This document shows, piece by piece, positions 1 through 11,983 of a DNA stretch of 64,000 nt. The stretch is taken from positions 188,001 to 252,000 of the forward strand of contig NW_026728904.1 in assembly GCF_030272615.1 (NCBI RefSeq), written 5' to 3'. Source of the stretch: Cryptomeria japonica. Taxonomy: Eukaryota > Streptophyta > Pinopsida > Cupressales > Cupressaceae. Made by a program: the position numbers and the translations under genes. The notes beneath the pieces were generated by a model, which saw nothing but the letters and a program-made list of their open reading frames with translations, ran no database searches and was not told the DNA's origin. Position 1 is the stretch's first letter; each line of letters opens with the position of its first letter.

Positions 1-570
1 TCCAAGACCTCTTTTATCCTTAGGTAATTTTTGTATACTAAGCATTTCATTCAGTATTTCACTACTAGTTTTGGGTTTCAAGCCCTTTTCAATTTGTTCT
101 TTGGCATCTTTCAATTCCTTTCTCAGGATAGCTACATCTTTCCTCAAGCTTTGTGTATTTATAAACTTGTTGTGTATATTGCATTCAAGGTAATTAGTAG
201 TCTTCTTTCCTTCTTCAACTTGAATCTTTAGATTGATTATATCATCCTTTGCCTTTTTGGGCTTATCATCACACTTCCTGCTTTCACTATTTTGTACAAC
301 CTGAGTTCTTAGCATAGCAATCAATTTTTTGGCTTTTGCCAGTTTATCCAGATACATTTTGCATTCAGCTTTAACATCATATAGATCACTAAGAGGAGTC
401 TTGAGTTCTTCATCAAGATCTAATTCTTCATTAGTAATATCAATATCCTATTCTTCAAGATTCATATCCTCTAGATCTCCCTCCAAATCAATTTTTCTAA
501 CAAGACTATCTCTAGACCTCATGTGTTCAAAAGTAGGATCTACGTTAGTTTTTAGATTGTTTCTTCAGGA
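1..570 (-). pseudogene. Coiled-coil part of a copia gag, element D
   Basis: Minus-strand translation gives a charged, Lys/Glu/Leu-rich coiled-coil segment ending near position 1 with a phrase like LNEMLSIQKLPKDKRGLG. Plant copia polyproteins often have such a stretch just before their zinc knuckles. At least two in-frame stops interrupt it, one just after the PBS and one near 450. The usual N-terminal gag domain is absent, because the coiled coil follows the PBS almost directly. The gag of element I (56340-57300) shows the same arrangement and similar residues, so the two are probably one family. Confidence 0.55.
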
Positions 571-571
571 A

Positions 572-586
572 CCTTCTTTGATACCA
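572..586 (-). other. Primer-binding site, element D
   Basis: On the minus strand this reads TGGTATCAAAGAAGG, a variant of the initiator-Met tRNA complementary site (TGGTATCAGAGC) used by plant copia elements. It lies 2 nt inside the LTR end at 589 and sets the orientation of the element. Confidence 0.75.
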
Positions 587-588
587 AT

Positions 589-2352
589 TGCTGAACATAA
601 CTAGATGTTAAGAGAGAGATGAGGGGTGGTATATCAACATATATTATGAATTCATTCATTCAATGATCCTTGAAACTTAAAGTTTAGATTTGCAAAAGTA
701 AAGAATAAAACAAAGCATTCACCACACAAGGACACCATAATTTTTCATGTGGAAAACCTAACGAGGAAAAACCACAGTGAGGATTACTGCACAATATATC
801 TAATCAACTATTACATCATCCATTTTTTGGCACACTATCTAGGAATCTCACCACCACCTAGAGTTGCAAACTAAAGTGCACTGCCTTTGGGAAAGATATT
901 AAGACTTACAAATTGAAGATCATTTCTCCAGAGTAAGATATAATATCAAAACCTTAGAATACATTATCATGAAAAAAATTGGTTCAACTACTGTAGAATA
1001 AGCATCTCAAAAGTTAGCATTGCAATCTACTATGAAGCGCAATCTGATTTAGTCACACTGATTCTACACATTTCAAACAATTTGCATTAACTCTAGAATT
1101 TTCACAAATATATTCGTCACACATACATTCCATAGTACAAATTATATGTTTCATATACATCCTTACATCATCTAAAAAGTTCTATTGGGTTAGTCAGATA
1201 GGACCCAAAAAGTGAAACATGTAGCAGGGCATAAGTTAGCCCATAAATATATTATAGATCTTGTCAAACTGGGTTGTAGAGAAACCCCACACATTGTTGG
1301 CCTCAACAACATCATAATACAACACCAAGACATGTTCCAATAAAAAAGGAATAGGTCCAGACTAACTGCAATTATAGGAGCACACTGAATCATCTATAAA
1401 CAACACATTTGTATCCCAAAGACTAATGTCTAGCATAATTAAACACAGAAACATATTGTGGAACACCAAGAGTATATTTGACACATCAACAATCATCTCC
1501 TATTCATCTCTTGAGACCAATGAGTACAAGATGTTAATATGTAAGTAGCAGACCACTACACTATCAAGAATTATGTAGCATCTATACACTAATAAATAAC
1601 AGTAAGTAATAACTCTTTCACCATTTCACCATTTCACCAATCAACCTGAAGAACCTATCATAGGTCTAAGATACAATTGACAATATAATCCCAAAATTTT
1701 ACTATCACAATTGTCCATGCGGGAGAATGTCGAGAATATTGCCGTATGACCTAAAACTACATAATTGTCAAACTAAAATAAAAAGAACAAACAAGTATGA
1801 CATCTTTTGTAAATGAGAAAATTTATTACAAACTTGATACCATGCACATTGTCCATCACCAAGGTAAAATACAGATCCACACAACAATCTGATCCACCAT
1901 GAAGAAATGTGGAACAAGGAATTGATCTACAAACACAAGTGAACTCATAGGCATAACACATAGACTTGTTTCCTTCAACAATCAGATGAAACTGAACCAA
2001 AATAATCACTAAATCTTCACCGCAGCATGAAAGTTTAACATGTGTGTCTTTAGCAAGAACAATATATGATAAACCATATGATTAAACATATACCATGGCA
2101 ATCTTTATATGCCAAAAAAATTTCGGAAGAAATGCAAACAACAGATAGGCCTCTGGATATGCTGCTTCACTACAAATCAAATTGTCACTTCACCACAAAT
2201 AATATTTATTTTTGATACACCAATTTTTTTATCACTGAGGTGTCAGAATAGATCACACATTCATCTTTGCATCCATATCTATCCCAAACTAGGTGAAAAT
2301 ACATATTGCTAGATGCCAGTGTTGATATCGATGACAACATACATTGCGAACA
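589..2352 (-). repeat. LTR of element D
   Basis: AT-rich and non-coding. The PBS-proximal end (TGCTGAACATAACTAG on the plus strand) is clear. The other end is inferred from the TGTT start at 2352. No second copy of this LTR is in the window, so the length of about 1.76 kb is provisional. The part from about 2170 onward is also present at 10515-10692, at the left edge of a duplicated block. Confidence 0.45.
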
Positions 2353-5300
2353 CCACTTACTTAGATCAACAAGTTCAACAGGTACATGTTAGTGTGGAAC
2401 AATGATATGGTTTGATTTACAGGTCTCTCTTTTTTCTTTTTCTTCTTCCTAGCTGTTTGTATTCACATAGTTGAGTGTGAAGAACTTTGGAGAGCTGTCG
2501 AGGCTGGTGGTGAGAGAGATATTGTAGTATTGTTTTAGTTGTAGGATATAAAAATCGGTGTATGTTTCCATGACACTATGTAATAGATCAGTGGGCCACA
2601 TCCTCTACGTGAAGTACTATAGATAAACTTTGTATGCTTTGATTATTTGTTGAAAAAGATTTAGAAGTTTTCAGGTGAATGTATTGAACAATACACAGTG
2701 GTATGCCCATGGGGTCATGATAGCAGTATATATGTTCCAAGGATGAATTCTATTGTCGAGGGCTCCTGAGTTTATCATTTTATACTAAAATCTCACATTA
2801 GAGAATGCAATGGTGTGTCATGAAAAATAGGTTATAAATAATGCACATGAAATATCCTATAGAATGCCTCAATGAAATGTCACCGAAGCCTATACCAAGA
2901 GGATTTGAAAGGAAGATTTTCAAAAAATTCAAACGAATATCATGGGAAGTGTTTGGAAAAGGATGCGAGTGCCTCATGACACTACTCACAATTTTATTTG
3001 AATACAAACTGTTTTAATGACATCAAGTTTAATTTGAAAGAATGTGACAATCGAAGATGAGTTCCTTAAGCTAAATATGTTGCAAAGGTTTTAGAAACTT
3101 TCAAGCAATGGTAATTAGGCCTACAAACACCAAAATGAATGATCTAATAGAGAAGATAAAAAAGGTTGCTTAGTTACTTCCAAAAATGGGCATACTGATG
3201 TTACAACAGTTGGCTGATGGTGCATAACAAGTAGAGCAACTGGCAAGAAGTGAGAACCTGACCCTTGTGTCTACTTCAATGATTGTTGATGATATTTTCT
3301 CCACTAACTGTGACAAGAAGGTGCGAGTTAAATTCACTATGAATGGTTCCTTTAAATTTACAAGTGTTAACTTTTATTAAATCTTAACTTACCATTGAGC
3401 TTATTATTATGTATACGGGGAATACAAAGAGTTTTATCTATTTTTGTATGACTGATCCTTTGTAGAAAAGAATCAGTACTTTACTATAACTCTAAGATAA
3501 AATTAAAGAAACTCTTTAAATATGCAAAGAGATAACATAAAAAGGGGGAAGTTAGTTTTTTAGACCTCCCTTATTTTTTGTCATCAGAGTGAGCCTCAAT
3601 GAGGAGACATTATTATTCTGTAGTAGGGGTATAGCAGCAGGCTTTCTTTTGGAGTCATTCTCTTTTTTACAGGATTATGTTAATGAAATGAAGGAGATTT
3701 TTGGAGCTTTGTATCCCTTATAATCCCGTTTGGTTGTCATTTACTTTGTGATTTGCAACCGTTTCTAGATACTCTCATCTGTTAAATCAAACCATGGATA
3801 TGTTTATTATTTGAATTTTGTGTCTTGAATTATTCTAAAAGGGGGACTGTTTTAATTACTTCCTGTAGGTACTGAGTGAGTGAACCTTGTGTCATTTGTC
3901 TTAGTTTCTTTTTCTTCTCAAATTCATGATCGCATTTATGTCATAGCTATGTATAAATGTTATTTGGCCCTTCTTATTTTCTTGTTAAAAGCATACCCTT
4001 GAAAACCTAAATTAAAACATAAGAGGGAATTGTACCTCTAAAATTAAGAGGAAAGTTGTCAACTCAATGGTAGTTTCTCCAACTATTAGTCTGTAGTTTG
4101 TGATTCGTCTTGGCTATACTGAGTCATTTTCATATTTATTTTAGAAGGACAAATCTATTTACTAACAACCATCAAGCACATTATCAACATCATCATCTAA
4201 ATCAACACATGATACTAAGTGTAGACATTAGAAACCAAGAATGGTGACATCCACAACATAGAGCATCTATAACCAATATCCATATCTTCTCTATATCAAT
4301 GACAATAACTGAAAAACAGTAACAATAACTACCAATAATCTCTTTATACACTAATAATATTCATACTACACATATCATCATTGACAATACAACAACTGTT
4401 AGTAATTGAGGACAACATATATTGTCAAACACTAAGTTGACATCAATGACAACACATATTTCAAACATGGCCATAAAAGTGAATTAAGTTTTGAGTTGTA
4501 ATAATGTCATGTTGAAGTGTAAGACAAATTTGGATTCCTTAGAGAAAGTTGTAAGAGAAATGGACACATTGAACAACTAGTTCAATTAGGACTCCCCTCT
4601 CCATTTCTCACTGATAATATAGTGCTATTCAAAAATCTAATTTGAGAATTATTAGAGAATAAGAAAGAGAAAAAAATATATTTCCAAAGTTTGGCTCAAG
4701 CGTCAAGTGTCTGTAGGGTAGAGTCAATTCTTTAGTCGCTTGCTAAACTTAGTTTTAAATATGGTCTATGATTCAAATCCTACATAATTTTTCATTTAAG
4801 GAGATTATGAATTTGGATGGAGTCATTGAGACTTTGAAGAAGAAGGAATAACCTTCTAAACAAAATTGGGCATCCCTATAGCTCAACCTTCAAAAAATTT
4901 GAAATTTATTGGGCCTTGTCACATTTTTGCAAAAAAAATTTCTGCAAACTAAAGAACTTAGTTTCTCATCTCCACAAGCCAAGATCCCCTAAGAGCCACT
5001 CTAACTATAAAGAGGATCTCTATATTTTGATTTTATGTGATCGAGGCATCAATAGAAACAATATTTTTATTTCCTATTTTGGGCAATGGAGTCTTGATCT
5101 AGAAAGCAACCTCAATGATTTTATTTGGCTATGTGTTTGTTTATTTTTGGGATGAGATGGGATTCATGCCACTTTGGCACGTATTATATATACAAAAAAA
5201 TATTGGTGGTCTTTTGTGTAGTGAACATACTATTTCAAATAGATATGTGACATCACACCATAAGCTCTTAGTAAAAGTAAAAGTATTGTGACTACTTTCT

Positions 5301-5433
5301 AAAGTTGATGATTTGTAAAGGGCCATGTGTGTTAAAAAAACTATAGTACTAAGAGGGAGGGGATGAATCAGTATTCAATTAAACTTAGACCCTTCAACTC
5401 AATTGTTAATCTAGATTATGTCGGCAACAATAA
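2353..5433. repeat. Unidentified repeat H, copy 1
   Basis: About 3.1 kb that recurs, diverged by scattered substitutions and small indels, at 10693-11983 plus 19850-21679. I recognise no protein domain. The plus strand has short open stretches around 2840-3400, but all are broken by stops and none matches a family I know. Two purine runs that could be polypurine tracts lie near 3540 (AAAAAGGGGGAAG) and 3838 (AAAAGGGGGAC). A GTTGACATCAATGACAAC palindrome lies at 4436-4453, and an LTR-end-like stretch with ACTAAGAGGGAGGGGATGAAT lies near 5347-5367. H may be a decayed LTR element, possibly itself nested, but this is inference. Confidence 0.5.
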
Positions 5434-6779
5434 TGAAGGAACACTGAGAGGGAAGGGGGGTGAATTAGTTTTCACCGGATTAAACAATTTAAGAAAAACT
5501 TCAAATCTGATCAACTGAAACAATAATAAAGATAAATACAATAAAAAAAACACACATAACACAAAGACTTTTAATGTGGAAAACCTGGTTAAGGGAAAAA
5601 CCATGGTGGGAACCTACCCACAATCAGATGATATTCTGTAATAGTATGTGAAAATATTACAATGGGGAATGCACATGCTTTCAAGCACACTACCTAGAGG
5701 TCACTTCTCAAAATATGATGACCTAGAAGGATAAAACCCTTAGGGAAGGTTCACTACCTTAAAATAACACTTGGACAACAATCCAGTTTAGATGAACTGA
5801 AAGAATAGCACCTCCAAATGCCTGATGATAGTTCTCATTAAGAACAAATGTCTGCCCTGCAACACACTCTACTTTACACTTCACATCGAAAGATAAATTT
5901 TCTTGTTTCCACATAAACCACTCTCTGATAATGCAGGCACAACACCACTATACCAATTATATGAACATAACACCTATTTATAAAATTCATTAACCTTGAC
6001 TACAAGGTCGGCTCAACCCTTAACACCTAATTATAAAATTATATCAAATGATACATAAATCAAGCATCGAACCAATAGAATGTCATGAAGAAATAGCATG
6101 GACCCAAATCAAATCCTTGAACATGCAACACCACTAGAAATCTCGCCAAGATTAATTACAACACGCTACACCACCAAAAAATGTCATATAACATGAAGAA
6201 TATCACCGAACCCATAAGATCTTCAATAACACGCATAATGATTAATACGTACCACCAAAAAAAATAGGACACGATTAAGAAACACCAACAAGCATGTTAG
6301 AACCATCCACAATAGTTTCACCAACACCACTTAATCAAATCTCCATCGATCAACACGTTGATACTAAAGAACACTTCAACAACACCAACTGGGACTAGAA
6401 AGATAACTTTTTGAGCACCAAATCACAAACCATATGAATTGAAGATACACATGAACATCCCAAACACTCTCTCAAATCCACAATTCAAGATATAATCATT
6501 CTGGAGCACAAAAGATAAAATACCATAACACTACAACACTGATTGCTGAAAAACCAATCCTCATACCAGAATCCATAACTCAATCAAATCACCAAATATC
6601 ATCATGAAATCAACACGGACTGAAGTATCTATATTTGATTCAACATATCAAATAGGTAAACTAATTAGATCAACTCTCAACAATCACCAAAGCAACCAAA
6701 ACAACTCTCTGCAGTTCGGAATATAGGAATATGTTGGCGTCAATGACAACAACATATCCTAGTAGCAGAAATATCCAAA
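5434..6779 (-). repeat. 3' LTR of copia K1
   Basis: On the plus strand it starts TGAAGGAACACTGAGAGGG and ends in ATATCCAA next to the polypurine tract. Its partner at 21680-23016 has the same ends, with many substitutions and small indels. The sub-terminal palindrome GTTGGCGTCAATGACAAC is at 6733-6750. Small reading frames in it (for example 6731-6994) are not credible genes. Confidence 0.7.
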
Positions 6780-6781
6780 AA

Positions 6782-6795
6782 TCTCCCCCTTTGGC
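6782..6795 (-). other. Polypurine tract of K1
   Basis: The minus strand reads GCCAAAGGGGGAGAT, the usual copia plus-strand primer, directly before the 3' LTR. The equivalent in K2 is at 23018-23030. Confidence 0.7.
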
Positions 6796-7101
6796 ATTGA
6801 TGGAAACTTATGAATGTGAAAAACAATTAATGCAAAGAAATAAATCAACACTAGCAATCTCCCCCGAAGATCATGCACACAAAGCTTCCAAGATAAGGCA
6901 GTTTTTCACATGCTTCTCTCCCCTTTTGCAACAATTCCAAAGACACAGAAATCATACATCTCTCCCTCTAAGAAGGATAATATCCCCGCCTTAAGATAAA
7001 CTCACACATAGACTACTCCAGCTGAGTAGCGACACCTGCTCATGAATTATGATAAGAATATTAGACTGTGAAGTCCATTGGATTGATGCATCTCAATGCG
7101 T

Positions 7102-9337
7102 CTAGTTCTCATCAGGAGGGGCGGAGAGCCCTAGCTTGTCTCTCAAATATAAAAATATATCTTCAAGCAAATATTTAGTAAAAATTTCTGCAATCTGATC
7201 CTTTGTAGATACATACTCCAATTTGACTTCTTCCTCACTAACTTTTTCCCTCAAAAAATGATACTTAATTGATATATGTTTTGTTTTAGAATGCAATACC
7301 AGATTCTTGAAAATATTAATAGTACTTGAATTATCACAATATATAATAGTAGGCTCCTCATAAACAACTCGAATCTCCTTCAACATCTACTTCATCCAAA
7401 CTACCTAAGTATAATTGGTAGCAGCAACAATGTATTCAACTTCTGTAGTAGATAGAGAAATAGCATCTTGCTTCTTTCTCACCCAAGAAACCAACTTCTT
7501 CCCCAAAAAGAATGCTCCATCAGATGTACTCTTCCAATCATCAACATCACCTACCCAATCGGCATCAATATAAGAACCTAATATGAAATCATCATTCATT
7601 GGATATCACAAACCATAGTCAACTGTCACCTATAAGTATCTGAAAATCATCGTTATAGCGGTAACATGACTTTATTTAGGATCAACTTAAAATCTTGCAC
7701 AAAGACAAACAACATGCAGAATATATGGTCTAGTCTAAGTCAAGTATAATAGTCCACCAACCATAGATCTATAAAAGGTCTAATTAACTTTCAAAGATTC
7801 ATCTTGCTTAGTCAACATGCATCCAGTCACCATAGGAGTTCCAACAGGTTTTGAGTCATCTAACCCAAACTTCTTCAATAGTTCCTTCACATACTTAGAT
7901 TTAAAAATGAAAATTCCTTTATTATTCTATGTAGTCTACAATCCTAAGAAGAATTTCATCTCACCTATCGTAGACATCTCAAACTTCATTTTCATATCAT
8001 CAGCAAACGCCATACCCAAATCATCATCTCCTCCAAAATTAATTTCATCAACAAAAACTTCAACAATAAAGATGTTATCACCATCAACCTTAGAGTATAA
8101 ATTACTATCAATAGTACCTTTATAGAATCCAAACTTTGTCAAATACCTATCCAATCTAGCATACCAAGCTCTAGGGTCTTGTTTAAGCCCAAACAATGCT
8201 TTCTTCAATCTGCATACCATGTCTCCTTCATTTGATAATGAAAACCCATCCAGTTACTCAATGTAGACTTCCTCTTCCAAATCACGATTCAAAAAGGCTG
8301 ACTTGACATCCATCTGATATACCTTAAAATTCTTATAAGAATTATATGCAAGAAGTAATATAATAGGTTCAATTATAGCTACCTGAGCAAAAGTCTCCTC
8401 ATAAACAATTCCTTCCATCTGTGAACATCCTTTACAAACCAATCTTGCTTTGTTTCTAACCACTTCACCAACTTCATTCAATTTATTTCTGAATACCCAT
8501 TTTGTACCAAACACATTCTTCTCTTTAGGTCTCAAAACAAGTTCTCATGTATTGTTCTTCTCAATCTGATTCAACTCTTCTTCCATAGATCTTATCCAAT
8601 TGTCATCTTTAGAAGCTTCAGCAACATATTTAGGTTCAATCTTGGAAATCAAACATATTTATTAGCAACAATCCTTCTTCTAATTATCACACCTTTATTT
8701 TTATCGCCAATAATCTAATTTTTTGAATGATTTAATCTCACATACCTTGGAGTCTTTTGGTTATTCTGATTCTCAGATTCTTGAACTTCTTCACTAGTAG
8801 TAGCAACATCTAGATTAATTGTCTCTACTAGAGCATTTTTCTTCAGGTTCTCAGTTTGCACTAGTTTTGAAATGATATTCTGATCATCAGACTCATATCC
8901 GCATGCTCTGATTTGCTTTCCATGATATTCATCAACTTTCATATTCACACTTTCCACTATCTTCTTCAACGTCTTATTGTAACACTGGTAGGCCTTTCTC
9001 TTAGTAGAATAACCCAAGAAGATTCCTTCATCACATCTTGCATCAAAATTTCATATATCCTGATATTTTTTTATATAACATTTACTTCCAAAAATTATGA
9101 AATATCTAACTATAGGAACATAACCAAACCATAATTCATAAGGAGTCTTATCGAAATCACCTTTTATATGTACCCAGATGATTGTGTATACAATAGTGCT
9201 AACAAATTCTCTCCAAATGGTCTTTGCAACATCTCCTTCAATCAACATATTCCTAGAAACTTCCAAAATAGTTATGTTCTTCCTTTCAACAACTCTATTC
9301 TGCTAAGGAGTTCTAGGAGCAGATATTACTTAAACTC
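7102..9337 (-). pseudogene. Copia pol fragment (integrase end, RT, RNase H), K1
   Basis: Minus-strand domains in transcription order. An integrase tail carries the QNRVVERKN motif near 9290 (usual form QQNGVVERKN), with an upstream TAG replacing a Gln codon. A linker follows (9017-8715) in which YSTKRKAYQCYNK matches the copia pattern. Then comes reverse transcriptase (8535-7936) with MDVKSAFLNRDLEEEVYIE and the palm motif near 8050. RNase H (7600-7102) has YIDADWVGD, STTEVEYIVAA and CDNSSTINIFKN. The RT catalytic motif reads FVDE instead of FVDD, so one metal-binding Asp is lost. Several frameshifts and stops separate the pieces. The C-terminus (KLGLSAPPDEN, stop at 7102-7104) is intact. Confidence 0.85.
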
Positions 9338-10514
9338 ATATAGAGATCACAACACTAAAAGAGTGTTGTAGTATGTATAAATTATACTTAAAGTTTGAGA
9401 GGTTAAAATATTAAAGGGGGTTAAGAAAGATTGAGAGATTTATAGTGATTTGTGCATTCAAAATAAGTTTAGGAGGGAAAATTGGTGAATCAAAGGGCCA
9501 AAAAGTCATTTAGATTGTCGATAGAGAGGTTACCACTAACTTAGACATGCAATAGGGGTTGAAATGCTAAAAGATAATTCTTGTACATTAGTATATCATT
9601 GCAACTAGTTCAACATGTTGTCTATGCATTATGCTAGTGTTTAGATAGTTATAGCTCCTACAAAAAATAAACACTAAGAAATCCAAAACCTAATACATAT
9701 AAAATATCATTTGAAACAAGAGAAACTATGAGAGGGCATGATTGTTGAACACTACTAGATTGTTGACAGGAGGGGGGTGAATCAACATATAATAAAATTT
9801 GATAATATTCAACTTCTTGCATTATCATCCACCTTATCGACAAAGTGCATGAAGACAAATAAATGAGTTTACTAAATCAAACACACGCGAACACTATGAT
9901 TTTTTACATTGAAAAACAATGATGAAAATCAAGCTCACAATATATATTATAGTAGATTACAAGGTTTTGGGCCAATGGCCAAGGAGCTCACTGCTTCTAA
10001 AGATGACTTGTAGGCTAAGGCACACAACCTTAGAGTGAGATATGTAATAGTTTCTTGAATAAACTGAAAATCACTTCTTCAAGACAAGATATGATTCTTC
10101 TAGTGTAGAAAAATCAAGAAGACTGAACTGTAGACAAGCATCTAGCATAATTCTAGCACTTTAGTACACATAAAAGGTAGCCTTCATTTCTACTCTATTA
10201 TTCATTTGGACCTCTAATATTTAACTTAATGTTCTTTATGCACAACACTCCTACTTGTTATTCTTAATATAATGATTGTCTTTTAAATATCAAAAACATC
10301 GTCAATAATATTTTGCTACATTAGCTTAAAGAGATGTAATGCGTATATTTATAAACATCATCCTTAAAACAATCTCCAAAGGAAATTTGAAAGAAAAATG
10401 AAAGATGTGAGAGGTCATGCCATGTTGGTGCACCTTCCACATACTCCCAAAATAACTTACATACAACCGCATGTTATCACATAGACCAAAACCCCTTAGT
10501 TTTGCCTCAAATAC
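9338..10514. repeat. Repeat J, copy 1 (LTR-like)
   Basis: Starts at TATAGAGATCACAAC (9339), immediately after the truncated K1, and stops at 10514, where the second H block begins. It matches 31865-32265 plus 36001-36850 across its length. Inside it, TGTTGAACACTACTAG (9744) followed by a G-rich run and GGGGTGAATCAACATAT resembles the PBS-proximal end of minus-strand copia LTRs in this window. However, no TGGTATC-type primer site lies beside it. Classed as an LTR-like repeat of unknown family, with no coding content. Confidence 0.5.
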
Positions 10515-11983
10515 TAATATCCATCATAATCAAATTGTCACCTCACCATAAATAATGTTTCTATTTGATACACCCATTTTTCTATCACTGAGTTGTCAGA
10601 ATACATCACACATTCATCTTTGCATCCATATCTATCCCAAACTAGGTGAAAATACATATTGCTAGATGTCAGTGTTGACATCGATGACAACATACATTGT
10701 GAATACCACTTACTTTGATCAACAAGTTCAACAGGTACATGTTAGTGTGGAACAATGATATGGTTTCATTTGTAGGTCTCTCTATTTTTTTTTGTCTTCT
10801 TCCTATATGTTTGTATTCACATAGTTGAGTGTGAAGAACTTTGGAGAGCTATAGAGGCTGATGGTGAGAGAGATATTGTAGTATTTTTCTAGTTGTAGGA
10901 TATACAAATCGGTGTATGTTTCCTTGACACTATGTAATAGATCAGTTGGCCACATCCTCTATGTGAAGTACTATAGATAAAATTTGTATTCTTTGATTAT
11001 TTATTGAAAAAGATTTAGAAGTTTCTAGGTGAATGTATTGAACAATACACAGTGGTATGCCCTTGGGTTCAAGATAGTAGTATATATGTTCCAAGGCTGA
11101 AATCTATTGTGGAGGGCTCCTCACTTTATTATTTTATAAAAAACTCTCATCTTAAAGAATGCCATGGTGTATCACGAGAACTAGGTTATAAAAAATGCAC
11201 ATGAACTATCCTATAGAATGCCTCAATGAAATGTCACCGAAGCCTATACCAAGGGGATTTGACTGGAAGATTTTAAAAAATTTCAAAAGAATGTCATGAG
11301 AAGTGTTTTGGAAAAGGATGTGAGTGCCTCATGACACTACTCACAATTTTGTTTGAATACAAACAATTTTAATGACATCAAGTTTAATTTGAAAGAATAT
11401 GACAATCGAAAATGAGTTCCTTAAGCTGAATTTATTGCAAAGGTTTTAGAAACTTTCAAGCAATGGTATTTAGGCCTACAAATACCAAATTGAATGATCT
11501 AATAGAGAAGATAAAAAAGGTTGTTTAGTTACTTCCAAAAATGGGCATACTGATGTTACAATAGTTGGTTGATGGTGCATAACAAGTAAAGCAAGTGACA
11601 AGAAGTGAGAACCTGACCCTTGTTTCTACTTTGATGATTATTGATGATGTTTTCTCCACTAACTGTGACAAGAAGGTGCCAGTTAAATTCACAATGAATG
11701 GTTCCTTTAAATTTACAAGTGTTAACTTTTATTAAATCTTAACTTACCATTGAGCTTATTATTATGTATACGGGGAATACAAAGAGTTTTATATGTTTTT
11801 GTATGGCTGATCCTTTGTAGAAAAGAATTGGTACTTTACTATAACTGAAAGATTAAATTGAAGAAACTCTTTAAATATGCCAAGAGATAACATAAAAAGG
11901 GGGAAGTTAGTTTTTTAGACCTCCCTTATTCTTTTTCATTGGAGTGAGGCTCAATGATGAGACATCATTATTCTGTAATAGGG
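10515..11983. repeat. Unidentified repeat H, copy 2, left part
   Basis: Corresponds to about 2180-3625 of copy 1. The first ~180 bases correspond to the end of the element D LTR. It is interrupted at 11984 by element G and resumes at 19850. The last five bases (TAGGG, 11979-11983) are the target duplication of G. Confidence 0.7.

Larger units (their letters stand above)
1..2352 (-). mobile_element. Ty1/copia-like element D, 5' part (minus strand)
   Basis: Reading leftward on the minus strand, a long LTR (589 to about 2352) ends in TTCAGCA. After a 2-nt spacer comes a primer-binding site of the copia initiator-Met type (572-586), then gag sequence down to position 1, where the window cuts the element. 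The LTR's distal end is an estimate. It rests on a TGTTCGCAATG start at 2352 and the sub-terminal palindrome at 2321-2338 that also sits near the start of other LTRs here. The 3' half lies outside the window, so target duplications cannot be checked. Confidence 0.6.
5434..9337 (-). mobile_element. Truncated Ty1/copia element K1 (3' LTR plus pol)
   Basis: A minus-strand copia element. The 3' LTR (5434-6779) is followed on its right by a polypurine tract and then by RNase H, reverse transcriptase and the end of integrase, read from left to right in plus coordinates. It breaks off inside the integrase core at about 9337, where repeat J begins, so the front of pol, gag, PBS and 5' LTR are missing. 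A second copy (K2) with the same left flank lies at 21680-24662. K1 therefore belongs to a duplicated block rather than being an independent insertion. Confidence 0.8.
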
